A stretch of DNA of 64,000 nt from Triangularia verruculosa (taxonomy: Eukaryota > Ascomycota > Sordariomycetes > Sordariales > Podosporaceae). Made by a program: the position numbers and the translations under genes. Position 1 is the first letter of the stretch. The number at the start of each line of letters is the position of its first letter. The notes under the pieces were generated by a model. The model did no database searches, was not told the DNA's origin, and worked only from the letters and a program-made list of their open reading frames with translations. Shown in pieces: positions 29,221-39,444 of the stretch. The stretch is from NCBI GenBank assembly GCA_033296885.1, contig MU863995.1:1-64000 (forward strand). The letters run 5' to 3'.

Positions 29221-29928
29221 GCGCCATGAGAAGATTTGGTCGTCTCGCCACCATCGTGGGGCGGAGAGTCAATCGAGTGAGCGACTTTTGAGCAATGGGC
29301 TGAGTGTGTGCTGTGTAAAACTGAGCAATCTTGATTTAAGGTTGTGGCGCTGTTGGACAAGGAAATTATTTGTTTTATGACTTGAGCACAGATATCGAGA
29401 GAGATGGGGCATCGCCTGTTACACTCCCAGACTCTCCAAGGAGACAAATGAAACATTGTCTGACAAGGCTGGAACAAAGTGCAGTACTTATTCCCTCAAT
29501 CGTGACCGAGCTGGCCGAAACCTCGGGCTTGCCACAGTGCCGAGCTCTTGTATTCCCTCATTGGACATGAATAACTTGAGTGTAGGAAGTCTTCAACGCG
29601 GAACCGTGACGCCCTATGGATGGCTCCGGCCCCCGATACCTCATAGGTAGCTATATGTGTGCCTCATACTTGGCGTGGCCCATGCCACAGACTGAAGTGG
29701 GCGGGCATCTTAGGTTGCTTTTCGTCATGATGTTTTGCAGGTAACCTTCGGTCACAACTTCTTTGATCACCCGAATGGGTGGTGACACATGCTTGCCATA
29801 AGCAGGTATAAGATCAGACCGTTCATCCCGACTCCGTTCGCACTCCATGCCTTGGTCGCGACCCATCCGCCTTTGATCCCGCACAACTCTTATACTCTAG
29901 CTACCTACCTTGCCTAAGTCTTCAAATA
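29221..29928. other. Intergenic, 700 bp
   Basis: ORFs here are short and without domains. A TACCTCATAGGTAG motif lies near 29638, and the sequence ends in the leader of the next gene. No gene is called. Confidence 0.5.
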
Positions 29929-30564
29929 ATGTTGAAGATCTTACTCACTATTTTGGCCTACTGCGCCTTGACTATCTTCGCAGCGCCGCCCAATCTCCAA
30001 GATCAGCCAACAAATGTATCATCTGACGCCACTAACCTGTCCCAAGGGCGACCTCACTCGCTAGACGGGGGTTCCTGCACCTGGGATGACACCCTTGGTG
30101 ATGCTGACTGGCAAGTTACCGCCCTAATCCTGTCAAACAGTGCTTTGGTTACCTATCTAACATACCGTATCGGGAAACTACCTAGCGGCACATTCACCGT
30201 CACCTTTGGCGATGGCAGCATATGGGGCTTCAAGGCATACACTACTGTCCGCCTACCAAACTTTTCAACCGACTTCATTCTCAATTGTTCAAATCACGGG
30301 GACGCTTGGACAGCTGTAACCAACACACCGGGGCTCCCATACATAATATCCATCCATGGCGGCAATGGATGCATCTCAACGGATTTCCGGTGGGAGGATT
30401 GGGACAATTTGTGGATCAAATATGCAAATCAGTGGGTCAATGTGCCTACCGATGAAAGATGCAGCAATGTGTTCTGGAACGGAAAGGGGAGGAGATGTGT
30501 TATTGAGATCAGACCTGCGGACCCAGCTCCCACATCCGTGATGGAGTTGCCGGGGCAACGGTAA
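29929..30564 (+). CDS. Secreted protein of unknown function
   Basis: The 211-residue protein has a signal peptide (MLKILLTILAYCALTIFA, cleaved before APP). A 15-residue spacer is followed by a strand-rich domain with four or five cysteines (CTW, NCSN, GCIS, ERCSN, RCVIE). Several sequons (NVS, NLS, NFS, NCS) suggest N-glycosylation. The pattern GTFTVTFGDGSIWGFKAYT suggests a beta-sandwich. No family is recognised. The start at 29929 is supported by the signal peptide. Confidence 0.75.
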   Translation: MLKILLTILAYCALTIFAAPPNLQDQPTNVSSDATNLSQGRPHSLDGGSCTWDDTLGDADWQVTALILSNSALVTYLTYRIGKLPSGTFTVTFGDGSIWGFKAYTTVRLPNFSTDFILNCSNHGDAWTAVTNTPGLPYIISIHGGNGCISTDFRWEDWDNLWIKYANQWVNVPTDERCSNVFWNGKGRRCVIEIRPADPAPTSVMELPGQR

Positions 30565-30781
30565 GGGGTCAAGGTAACCAAATGGAGTGCCCTTAGGAAA
30601 TGCTATTAGGAGTTTCCTCTGTTCCTTTTCAGGACTCGAGTACCTACCTTGAAGTGTTGTGTGATATTTTCTCTTATATACCTAAGGTACCTGTAGGTAC
30701 CTACTCTACTTTTATCGCAGGGAGAGCCGAAAGAGCTCCAGTTACCTTATTGTATTTTACCAAACTTTTAGGAAAGAACTT

Positions 30782-31916
30782 TTATGCGGCCCCATGGTAA
30801 GCAAAAAACATGTTAGCCGCCCCAGCCGGCATCACAATCGGTGGCACTCCTGACCCCGCCACCTTTGTCCCCGGCCTCTTCCGTCCGTCTTCGACCTCAA
30901 CCTCGTCCTCCCCTGCGACCACGACCTTGACTACCTGACCGCCCTCCATCTTACCTGTGCAAATTCCCTTGCTCGGGAAGATCGATTTTTTCATCCAGTA
31001 CATAAACGCCTCAATCTGCGTCCTGCACCCCACCCACCCCTTGCTGTACTCTACCAGGCCTCTGTACCTGCTGACGTGGCTCATGGCCCACCTCCCTGAA
31101 TCGGCGAAGTCTTCCTGCCACGACGCCCTCGCGTAAGGCGTGGGAACTGCCGAGTCATTTCCATACGCGTACTTCCAGTACTTTGTTTTGGAAAAGGGTG
31201 TGCCCTCGGGATATCCTTGACGCTCGAGAAAAGGTGCTAGAGCGACCATGTCCATGATGTGGGCGATCTCGTGGAAAAGAACACCAAGCTTGAAGTAGGA
31301 GGGTGAGAACACCAGGACGGAGCCGCGCGTGTAGGCGACGGCTTGGATGGTCGCGTTCTCACCGGTGTCAATAGCACCGGGGAGAATGACGAGGTTCGCG
31401 ACATACTGACGCATGCCTACGGGAACTGCGCTGAAAGTCTAGCGAATTGACTGTGTCAGGACGGAATGCATCATGGGAGCTTTTCGAGCTTGGGTGCCCG
31501 GGTAAACCAACATTCAAAATGTCTCTCCACTTTTCCTTTGCATCTTTGTGCCTGCAAACCGCCCACGGGACACCACAATCGCTGAACCACACGTCTCTGA
31601 CTTCAAAATCGAGCGGGTACAGTCCGTTGAACTGTGCCTCCGTGATGCAATGTTCCGGGAGATGGCGTTCTGGCCATCGGCTGGATGTCCAGCTCCTCCT
31701 GGGGTAGTCGAAGCGGAGATGTTTGTCTTGGGTGTCTTCTGAGAAGGCAGGTTGTATAGGTGGTTTGTCGAGCTCAAAGTCGAGTTCAAGATTATCTTTC
31801 TTGTCGAGCTGCTTCGATAATGGCTCAGAATATGCTGGAGGGATTGACAAAGAACTAACAAGGAGTGGAACGGCAACGCCAGTGAGTAAGGTCGAAGAAA
31901 AGAGGGAAGGCCGCAT
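30782..31916 (-). CDS. Secreted HExxH putative metallopeptidase, two exons
   Basis: The preferred model joins 31512-31916 and 30782-31438 across a 73-bp intron (GTTGGT...GCTAG), giving 353 residues. The donor is not a strong match and its position is uncertain by a few bases. MRPSLFSSTLLTG begins a signal peptide to about residue 30. Exon 2 carries GVLFHEIAHIMDM, with H191, E192 and H195, the zinc HExxH of metallopeptidases. A cysteine late in the chain (GWVGCRTQ) could pair with those in exon 1. An upstream in-frame ATG at 32048 would remove the signal peptide, so it is not used. No named family is recognised. Confidence 0.75.
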
Positions 31917-32842
31917 CCTGGAGACAGCGTGAGGGATCGTGGACGGCGATCTGCAGAAGTTATGCTGGAGAAAGTGACAGCGATCGCTCCTCTTATGCAG
32001 ATCTTCCGCAGTTAGTGATTCTTCACCGATCAAACTATTTCCTGTCACTGACAGCCGGGCCGTTCCTAGATCAGCCGGTTTGAGTTTGGCAGGTTGGCGG
32101 TTTGACGGGTTGACAGGTTGACAGCTCGAGGGCGTGTTATGCCTTGGTGTCAGGGGGGCTAAACGAGGACTAGATGCCTTAGTTGGCCGGCACCCCTAAA
32201 TTAGTCAGGATGTGCACAAGACCAGCACCTAGCTCCACCACGAGAACTTGAGTGGTGACAGTGCCAAATACCGATCGAAGTTCGAGTCAGAACATTCGAT
32301 CCGTCTTCATGAATCGCGATGGTGCTGGTGCTAGGTGCCGCTTTAAGTCTCGGTGCGAATATTGGGTCACAACGGCTTGAAGACCAGTGTGGCATTAATG
32401 AGTAGTGAAAACATTGTGACTCGCTCTCGGTTGGTTCGTCTGAGGTTGTGGCTGGCATATAACTATCTCAGGATGGTTGCCAGGGACAGAAGCAAAAAGT
32501 AAAGGAAATGGAAAAAGCATGTGGTGGACAGGTAAGAGCTGACTACCTAAAAAGACTTTTGTCTGGCTTTTAGGCTTTAGCAGGAATCTATAAGGTTTTC
32601 ATGGCAGAGAAAGGGACATGCTTTCAGAGACTTGTGGCTCTGGAAAATCTCAGATAGGCATTGTGTGCAAGAGTGTAAAAGTTACCACAGGACCTACCTA
32701 GACAAGTTTTAGCCTTCGAGAACCAATTCCACATTTCAGGTGCCCAAGATTAAAAATCGCTTGTTGCAAGCCCTACATTCTTGAGCCAGATTGACACACT
32801 CCTGCCACTTTTTCTTCCTGCAACGCTCTGCCGCCAACACCC
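31917..32842. other. Intergenic, 0.9 kb
   Basis: A short stretch near 32090-32130 has repeated GGTTGAC/GGGTTGACAG units. No ORF has domain content. It contains the promoters of two divergent genes. Confidence 0.5.
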
Positions 32843-33589
32843 ATGGATACCCTTGAGAAGGAGCTCTTGTGCGACCATGAGTTGACGGATTTCTTCCCGG
32901 CTATGGAAAAGAATAATCTGCTTTCTAATGGTCAACCAGAATATCGGATTGTGTTCTGCATGGTTCCATTCCACCCGGCGTATCAAGCTGGCGATTGGAG
33001 CAGACTGCCGTGGTGTCTTTTTGGCACATACAGCTGTTATCGCGATGATCTACAGGCCTTTATGCAAAAAGGCTTCCAGTGGGACCTTGGGAATTGTATT
33101 CCGGAAATGTGTTTTCACAAAGATGCCCCAGCATGGATGTCAGAGCGTTTTGGGTGGAAGCACGCTCGTTGCTGGAATCTTCGACAGTTCTCCAAGAATC
33201 CTGCCAAATCCTGCTGGGCAGGAAGCATCACTTTGTGTGCAAGATCACACAAGACACTGCGCAAGTTTCGTCTGGACAGTCTGTCAGGAGGCAACATCTG
33301 GTTTGTTGCCGTGGGCAACTTTTTGGAATATGAGGGTTTCATATTCGACCAACGCTACCCCGACCAGAACCTAGACTGCATCAACGATGCCGACGTATCT
33401 TTTCCCTCATGGGTATGGTCGACAAGACCATTTCGACCAAATTTTTGGAGTCTAAGTCGGGTGTTGGGGTTGTCACTAAGGCAAATGGTTCTGGTCGCGG
33501 TAATGCAGTGTGCTTGGACGCTGCTTATCATCTATTTGTATCATTGGGACCTGCTTCCTTTTCTCTCACATTTGAAAACCACAGCTTAA
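32843..33589 (+). CDS. Hypothetical protein with C-terminal membrane segment (exon structure uncertain)
   Basis: The ORF reads 248 residues from MDTLEKELL and is rich in Trp, Cys and Phe. It ends in a hydrophobic run (VLVAVMQCAWTLLIIYLY) likely to span a membrane. Two more frames follow at once: 33590-33783 in another frame, and about 33770-34070 in the third, which holds a second strong membrane segment (CLVFVVSLCVLLLAIGLA). A TTTGCAG acceptor sits just before the latter. This suggests one multi-exon gene to about 34070, but no clean donor pair was found. No family is recognised. It could also be a decayed gene. Confidence 0.45.
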   Translation: MDTLEKELLCDHELTDFFPAMEKNNLLSNGQPEYRIVFCMVPFHPAYQAGDWSRLPWCLFGTYSCYRDDLQAFMQKGFQWDLGNCIPEMCFHKDAPAWMSERFGWKHARCWNLRQFSKNPAKSCWAGSITLCARSHKTLRKFRLDSLSGGNIWFVAVGNFLEYEGFIFDQRYPDQNLDCINDADVSFPSWVWSTRPFRPNFWSLSRVLGLSLRQMVLVAVMQCAWTLLIIYLYHWDLLPFLSHLKTTA

Positions 33590-34159
33590 AGAGGAAGGCT
33601 TGGAGGCGAGTTGGAATCACTCCGAATGACATCACGCTTGCCCAGTCAATTATGGTTCTTACCAGAGTAGCCGTGTCCGGGAGGGAAGTTGCAGACGCTG
33701 CAGTCTGGCTGGTTCAGTTTTTGAGGTCATTCGGTGCAGATTTGGAACTCTCCTTTTTCTGTTCTTTGCAGCATATCACTTGAGCGTTGATGGTGTTCAG
33801 AGAGGGTTCTGGGATGTGTGGTTCGTTCGTGAGGGCGAAGCATTCTCATGTTTCGGTATTGCGATGAGTTGTCTGGTTTTTGTGGTGAGTCTGTGCGTTT
33901 TGCTCCTGGCGATCGGGCTGGCGCGGATGATGTACGTGTGGGATTGGGGCATGACAAAAGACTTGGGGCTGGGGTTGTTGGCGCTGTATACCAACAGTAC
34001 AATTACTATTACTACGACTATTCTTAGTCCTAGTACTAGTAGTATTGTTAGTACAACAACATCTGGATAACCACTCGTTTTATCCAGAGTATATTTAGTA
34101 GAGCATAATTAGATTAGCAATCTACATTCGTTCTGATCTAATTCGGGTCCAGTCACCCT

Positions 34160-34399
34160 TCACAAACAGCTTCGATTCCTCTCACCTTTTACTTCGTCTA
34201 GTCCTGGAGCCTTCATCTGCTGTGTCGCGAGCAAGCGGTCCAGATATTCAGTGACCAGCGCCAGCAGGCGGAGGTCTTGGTCATGGACCAGTGGTGAGGG
34301 CGCAAGTTCTGAGGAAGCACGTAACTTCAATGCTTTCGTTCTTGAGTACTCTGGAATAAGTGGCAATAATTCAACGTAATCTGAAAGTGACAGAACCAT
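34160..34399 (-). CDS. Small hypothetical protein
   Basis: The ORF has 79 residues, mostly helical (YVELLPLIPEYSRTKALKL, LLALVTEYLDRLLATQQ). There is no signal or family. It could be chance, or the exon of a longer gene. It lies between two stronger calls. Confidence 0.28.
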   Translation of the reverse strand: MVLSLSDYVELLPLIPEYSRTKALKLRASSELAPSPLVHDQDLRLLALVTEYLDRLLATQQMKAPGLDEVKGERNRSCL

Positions 34400-34621
34400 A
34401 AAGCGATTGCAAACAGGCAGTCGAACTTATCGGTAAGATAGGGTTGGGGTTTATATCTTATCAGACCGACCACCAAAACCCCACTTGGTTGCTATTGATG
34501 TCGGTGAAGCTTGGGAATCGGTCCCAACCTGGAAGTCAACAAATAATTCACGACCGCTTCAAAAGTTTCCGCTGCCGCTGATTTCTACTCTGAAAGGTGC
34601 TTAAACAGATCAGCTTTCGTC

Positions 34622-36430
34622 ATGGACGCCACCAGCAGCCACACAGACAACCCACTTATTTTGGCATCACTCCCGCCTGAACTTCTCATGAGCATCTTCG
34701 ACTGCCTCATTCCCACTCCTCCCGAGATTGGCGAGACTGGCCCTGTCACCCTCGAGCAGATGTTTGAGGGTGAGCCATGGTACAAATTTATTCTATGCCG
34801 TCGAGCCCTCGCCAGCCTCTGCCTGGTCTCGAAAGCCTTCCGCGAAATGGCTCACCCGCTTCTCTATCAAGTTGTCGCCATCACCGACCCGCGAACCTTG
34901 CTGCTGTTTTTCCGCACCCTCGCCGAGTTCCCGGACTACGGGCTACTCACCCGTTTTCTCTCATGTCACATGACACTGACTCGCAACAACGTCATACACG
35001 GGGTGCGAGAAGCAATGCGTCAACAGCTTCACAAGATCAAGGTATCGGACGCACCGGGTGTTATTATCTCCTCAATCCGCGCCTCAGTGGAGCAGGCACA
35101 CAAATTCTGTCCCCTGAACCTGCCACCTTGGTTTGATGGCCTTCCCCAAGGTCTTTTCTCCATGGTGCTCGGCACCTGCAAACGGGTTGAAACCTTGCTT
35201 CTGGAGGTGCCCATATGCGACGAGCACGACGGCGACTACAACATTCTCTTTCACAAGATCCATGCAGATATATTCGAGTTTGATCACGGCGGTGTGCCTG
35301 ACAACAAGGATGAAGAGCGCCCTTACCAGCAGATCCACACTCTGCTCTTGCAGGGCGACACTGAGATGATCAAGCACCTCGAAATCGACGAGTGCGACTG
35401 CGACATCCCGGAAAACTACGGCATCCAGTGCAACAGCTACTTCCCCTTGTTTGCAGCTCTTCCAAAGCTCACCACACTCGAGGTCACTTGTGACAACGGC
35501 GAGTGGTCGAACCCCATCACGTCACTCAACGATAACTTCATCACCAAGATCCAGGCCATGCACAGCAGTGCTTGTCACTTTTGGACGAGATTGGCTTCCC
35601 TACCCCCAAACCACGCCTATCTCGCCGGTATCAAGCACATCTACCTCCACGACAGCATGGTCATGCCTCACCACCTTCACCCGTTGCTAAAATTTGCCCC
35701 TCAGCTCGAGACGCTGTACGTTACGCCGCGTCGGGTCGAAGATGATGGTCCAGTACGGTGGCCTCGTGTTCACGGGCCGGACGAAGAGGAGGACCACGAA
35801 TCGCTCAACCTGGGACTGCAGCAATACGGCAAGAAAAACCTCAGGAACCTCGACGTCACGTGGGCAACTCTGAAGAACATGGAGAAGCTGCTGGGCCCGG
35901 AGGGGAGGATCGTCTGCCTGCCAGAGCTAAAGACGCTCGAGAAGCTGTGCATCCAGCTTGAGCCGCTGTATGGCAACATGAAGAATGCCGCCACCCTGCC
36001 TCTCTCGTCGCTGCTGCCACCGAACCTGGTCGAGCTGACCATCGAGGACTGGTGGTGGAGGTACGAGAAGCTCTACTTTGACATGAAGAGGTGGAAGGCC
36101 AAGAAGAGGGTGGAGCATTACACCAGGGAGAAGGAGTACAGACGGGCGGCGGTGGAGATGCTGATGAAGTTTGCAAAGTCGCTCGATGTGACGACGAGCA
36201 CGCTGAAGAAGGTGATGCTCGTGTGCAAGATCCCGTGGACGTGGGTACTGGAGGGGGCGGTGGAGGCAGAAGAGCACTTTTTGGGCGTCAAGCTCGCGTT
36301 TGGGGAGAAGGGGGTGGTGTTTGAGGTCGACTGTGACGAGGTCGAGGTCGAGGTCGAGGAGCGGCCCAAGAGGGACGTTCCGGTGTATCAGATCTGCCCG
36401 AGACCGGATGCCCCGGAGTACTGGGATTAA
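34622..36430 (+). CDS. F-box-like protein with degenerate leucine-rich region
   Basis: The 602-residue single exon begins MDATSSHTDNPL. LASLPPELLMSIFDCLIP (15-32) is a good F-box first helix, and LASLCLVSKAFREMAHPLLY is the second half. Most of the rest is alternating strand/helix, leucine-rich repeat-like in spacing (LTTLEVTCDN, LRNLDVTW, LEKLCIQLEPLYGN), ending in an acidic/valine tail with repeated EVEVEV. It may be a substrate-receptor subunit of an SCF ubiquitin ligase, by analogy with the family; the target is unknown. It is a different type from the duplicated F-box-like protein at 12.4 kb. Confidence 0.85.
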   Translation: MDATSSHTDNPLILASLPPELLMSIFDCLIPTPPEIGETGPVTLEQMFEGEPWYKFILCRRALASLCLVSKAFREMAHPLLYQVVAITDPRTLLLFFRTLAEFPDYGLLTRFLSCHMTLTRNNVIHGVREAMRQQLHKIKVSDAPGVIISSIRASVEQAHKFCPLNLPPWFDGLPQGLFSMVLGTCKRVETLLLEVPICDEHDGDYNILFHKIHADIFEFDHGGVPDNKDEERPYQQIHTLLLQGDTEMIKHLEIDECDCDIPENYGIQCNSYFPLFAALPKLTTLEVTCDNGEWSNPITSLNDNFITKIQAMHSSACHFWTRLASLPPNHAYLAGIKHIYLHDSMVMPHHLHPLLKFAPQLETLYVTPRRVEDDGPVRWPRVHGPDEEEDHESLNLGLQQYGKKNLRNLDVTWATLKNMEKLLGPEGRIVCLPELKTLEKLCIQLEPLYGNMKNAATLPLSSLLPPNLVELTIEDWWWRYEKLYFDMKRWKAKKRVEHYTREKEYRRAAVEMLMKFAKSLDVTTSTLKKVMLVCKIPWTWVLEGAVEAEEHFLGVKLAFGEKGVVFEVDCDEVEVEVEERPKRDVPVYQICPRPDAPEYWD

Positions 36431-37739
36431 GAGAGGAGATGATGGTGAGGTAATTTGAACTTGGATTATATCATTTGTATTACCTAGATCATACCTGCTT
36501 GTTTAAATACAGACCCAAACATTTGTCAACTTGTGGTGTGTAACCCCGGTGACCTTGTCCTCAGTTTGTTTCCAACCGTATATTGGTACAAATACGACGA
36601 CGATAAAGTCTATTTTGCTGAAACGCGAACAAGAACCTAAGGCCAGGATTAAGAATCACCACAAAGACCCCTCGCTGAACTCGTACAAGGACAAAAAGGT
36701 CTAGCCTATGCATCAGTCTCCTACGTACTTGAACACCAAGGCATTTGTGCGGATGTCGTCACTTTCCGAGACCTCCCAGCCCGACCAACACACCTCTCCA
36801 GATGTGGCAACAACCCCACACACCAAATCCGAACTCGGACTCAACCTTCGAATCATGGCAGCGAACCTTGTCGGTGTGGGAGGAATTGGCCGACGCCACA
36901 CCTTCTTCTTTGGTTGACACCTTCTTTGGTTGTGTTCTGGTGACCCCCGACAGCTCCCTCAACTGCCGAGAAGCCGAATGGGAGGTCAGCTTGTCGGGAG
37001 CGGCGGCGGCGCACACCACGGTCGTTCGAAGAGTGAGACGGACAGAATTCGCCGTGCCGCTTTGCTGAACGCGGGATAGAGGTAATCAACATTATCTTTC
37101 AATTGACTCTTTACTACTCGTAACACAAAAGGAAGAACCGCTACTTTCCCCGAAGATCCTCCCACTCAGGGATATTGCCATCCATCATGAAGATATGCAT
37201 ATATATATATATATAACTTGTAGAATAGGTATGTACCTGAAAAATGTGTAAATGAACAAGGTATGTTTGAAACAAAAGTAAAACAGATCAACAACAACCC
37301 CCCACGTCCAACCTCGTGGTTTGAGTTGCCCTGCCGGAGGTTACTCAAAGACCAGAAATAGAATCAGTTGGTGGTCATTGATGACAAAGGAAGCCTGGCT
37401 GTCCGGAGATCACACACAGACCAGTTCCAAATCTCGGTGTGTTCCACGAGGAAAATCAGAGGCTTGATCGCAAGATTGCATTATCCTTCCTTCCTCTTAT
37501 AGGCCCCGTTGTGATGGCAGCCTTCACGTGTGTGCCCTGGGTATTGCTTTATCGTGTTGATGCAAATGTGAAAAGGATATGGAACCGTCATCGTCCACAT
37601 GTCTCTAATTCTTCTAAGAAACACCCCCATGTGTTTCCTTTTTGATGCCCCTTCCCCGGGAGATCGCTTTCTCCCAATCGCACCCGGTATCCAAACAAAA
37701 TCTAGAAGTGAAGGAATTATTATGCTGGATTAAACATCA
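36431..37739. other. Intergenic, 1.3 kb
   Basis: Both flanking genes end here (convergent). Several small ORFs at 36708-37092 overlap in conflicting frames and have no support. An AT dinucleotide run lies at 37197-37214. I see no RNA gene. Confidence 0.5.
37197..37214. repeat. (AT)n microsatellite
   Basis: About nine AT units lie in the convergent intergenic space. Confidence 0.85.
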
Positions 37740-39444
37740 TTATGACTGGGCCTCCTTTGGCCTCTCTCCCTCTGGGCGTGTCCCGTTGCCGTTGAGCAGG
37801 TAGCCCTTCTCGGCCAAGCCAGACTTGCCCTCCTCATTGTCGTCATCAAACACCTTCTTCTCCAGCCATTGAGTGGCTCTTGCGCAAGCCGAGTCGACGT
37901 ACTTCATCCAGGCCCAGGCCGCGATATAAGTCAAAACAGTGAAGACCAGGATCGAAGCCATCTTGTGCGCGCGCGATTTGGGGCGCAGGTACTGTTGCTG
38001 CTTCTGGGACCCGTCCTCGTTCTTACCGGCGGGTTCCCAGGGCTCTCCAGAGATTCCATACACAATCCACATGCCGACAGTGCGCAGGATGGTTCCGTGG
38101 GTGAGATAGACGGCGAAAGAGTGGTGGCCGAGCCAGATGAGAAGACGGTGCGAAAGAAGCTTCTGAATGAAGGGCGAGATGAAGATGGAGATCGAGGTGC
38201 ACATGATGAAAAAGGCCGAGGTACGACGATGGACATTGGACCCCTTAGGTACCAAAAAACTGCCTCTTTTTTCATCGCCGACCGGATTCAGGAGGAACTT
38301 GTGCAGGCTCATGGACCAAGGAGCCCAGTCCTCATGCTCTTGAGGGTATGATCCAACATAGCCACCAACCAGGAGGAGGATAGGCGCAACGATGCAGGTG
38401 AGAAGGCGCTGGTGCGAGGTGATGAAGTTCTGGGTAGGACGGTGTTGAGAGAGTTCGGCGAGGAGAGTACCAAGCGCAAGCATAGCACCAAAGGTTTCTG
38501 TCAGTCTGTCAGCTCATGTCACGTCAAGTCGAGTCAAGGTCGCATCAACCGGACAGATGGTCCGTGTACAGCACAAGACGTACCAGTCAAATGTCCAACA
38601 TTCATCAGCCAATATGTGATCAGGAGAACATGCACAAGTACACGGTACTTGAAACGCATGCCGATGGTGGCAGCCAGAACAATGTACACCTGGAAGGCTC
38701 CAATAAGCAGCGGCCGCATGGCCCACTGGTGCCGGTCATAAACGTTCTCCGTGTTGGTCCATGTTGTCAACGAGGAACGGAACAGTCTCCGGATGTTGTC
38801 GCCCAGCGACATTTCATCAGGCGCATCGAAGCGAACCCAGAACGCATCGCAACGGTTGGCTGCCCGGTAGGCTCCGACAACTGACATGAAAAAGCTGATC
38901 AGGGTTGCAATAAGGGCTGGCAGCATCAACCGTGGAGGGCGGCGGAAAGCGCTCCTCGCAATCGTCTTGAGCGCAGCCGGCGCATTGCTCTGCTGGTAGG
39001 CAAGCTTCAATGGCTTGTTGGCGCACACAAAGCCCGTCAGGAAGGCGAATATTGGCACGCCAATTCGTCCCTGGTAGGGAATGCGCAGGTAGGGATATTG
39101 CAGCAATCTTGGAGCCTCTCCCTTAGAGTCGGCTGGCCAGAAGAGCGGAAAATCCAAAGCGCGGGCAATATGGGTGGTGATAACCAGAACTGATGTGACA
39201 CCTCGGAGACCCTGCAGGCGCAAGAAGAAATAACTGTCAGCACAGGACGGGTTTTGAGTTGGGAAAAACGGCCGTTTGTCGACACCGGAGCACGCAGCGT
39301 CACCCGGGTCCGGACCCGGAGGTGGCCGCGTTGGCAAGAGTCGGACACAGGCACGGGGACACCCGAGGAGTCGACAAAATCCGAGAAAATGTTGCCACGT
39401 ACCTCCACCCACTTGATGTTTCGTTGGTTCGGTCGAGAAGCCAT
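37740..39444 (-). CDS. Acyltransferase 3 family membrane protein, three exons
   Basis: The exons are 39403-39444, 38584-39211 and 37740-38497 (introns of 191 and 86 bp with GTACGT donors and CAG acceptors), in frame, giving 475 residues. The first exon codes for only 14 residues (MASRPNQRNIKWVE); the join gives IKWVEGLRGVTSVLVITTH, the family start with the conserved RG and the H in the first membrane helix. About ten membrane helices follow. The segment LLIWLGHHSFAVYLTHG is the classic late motif. The C-terminal tail (about 425-475) is polar. Family members move acyl groups, for example acetate, onto sugars or metabolites at membranes. The substrate is unknown. Confidence 0.9.
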
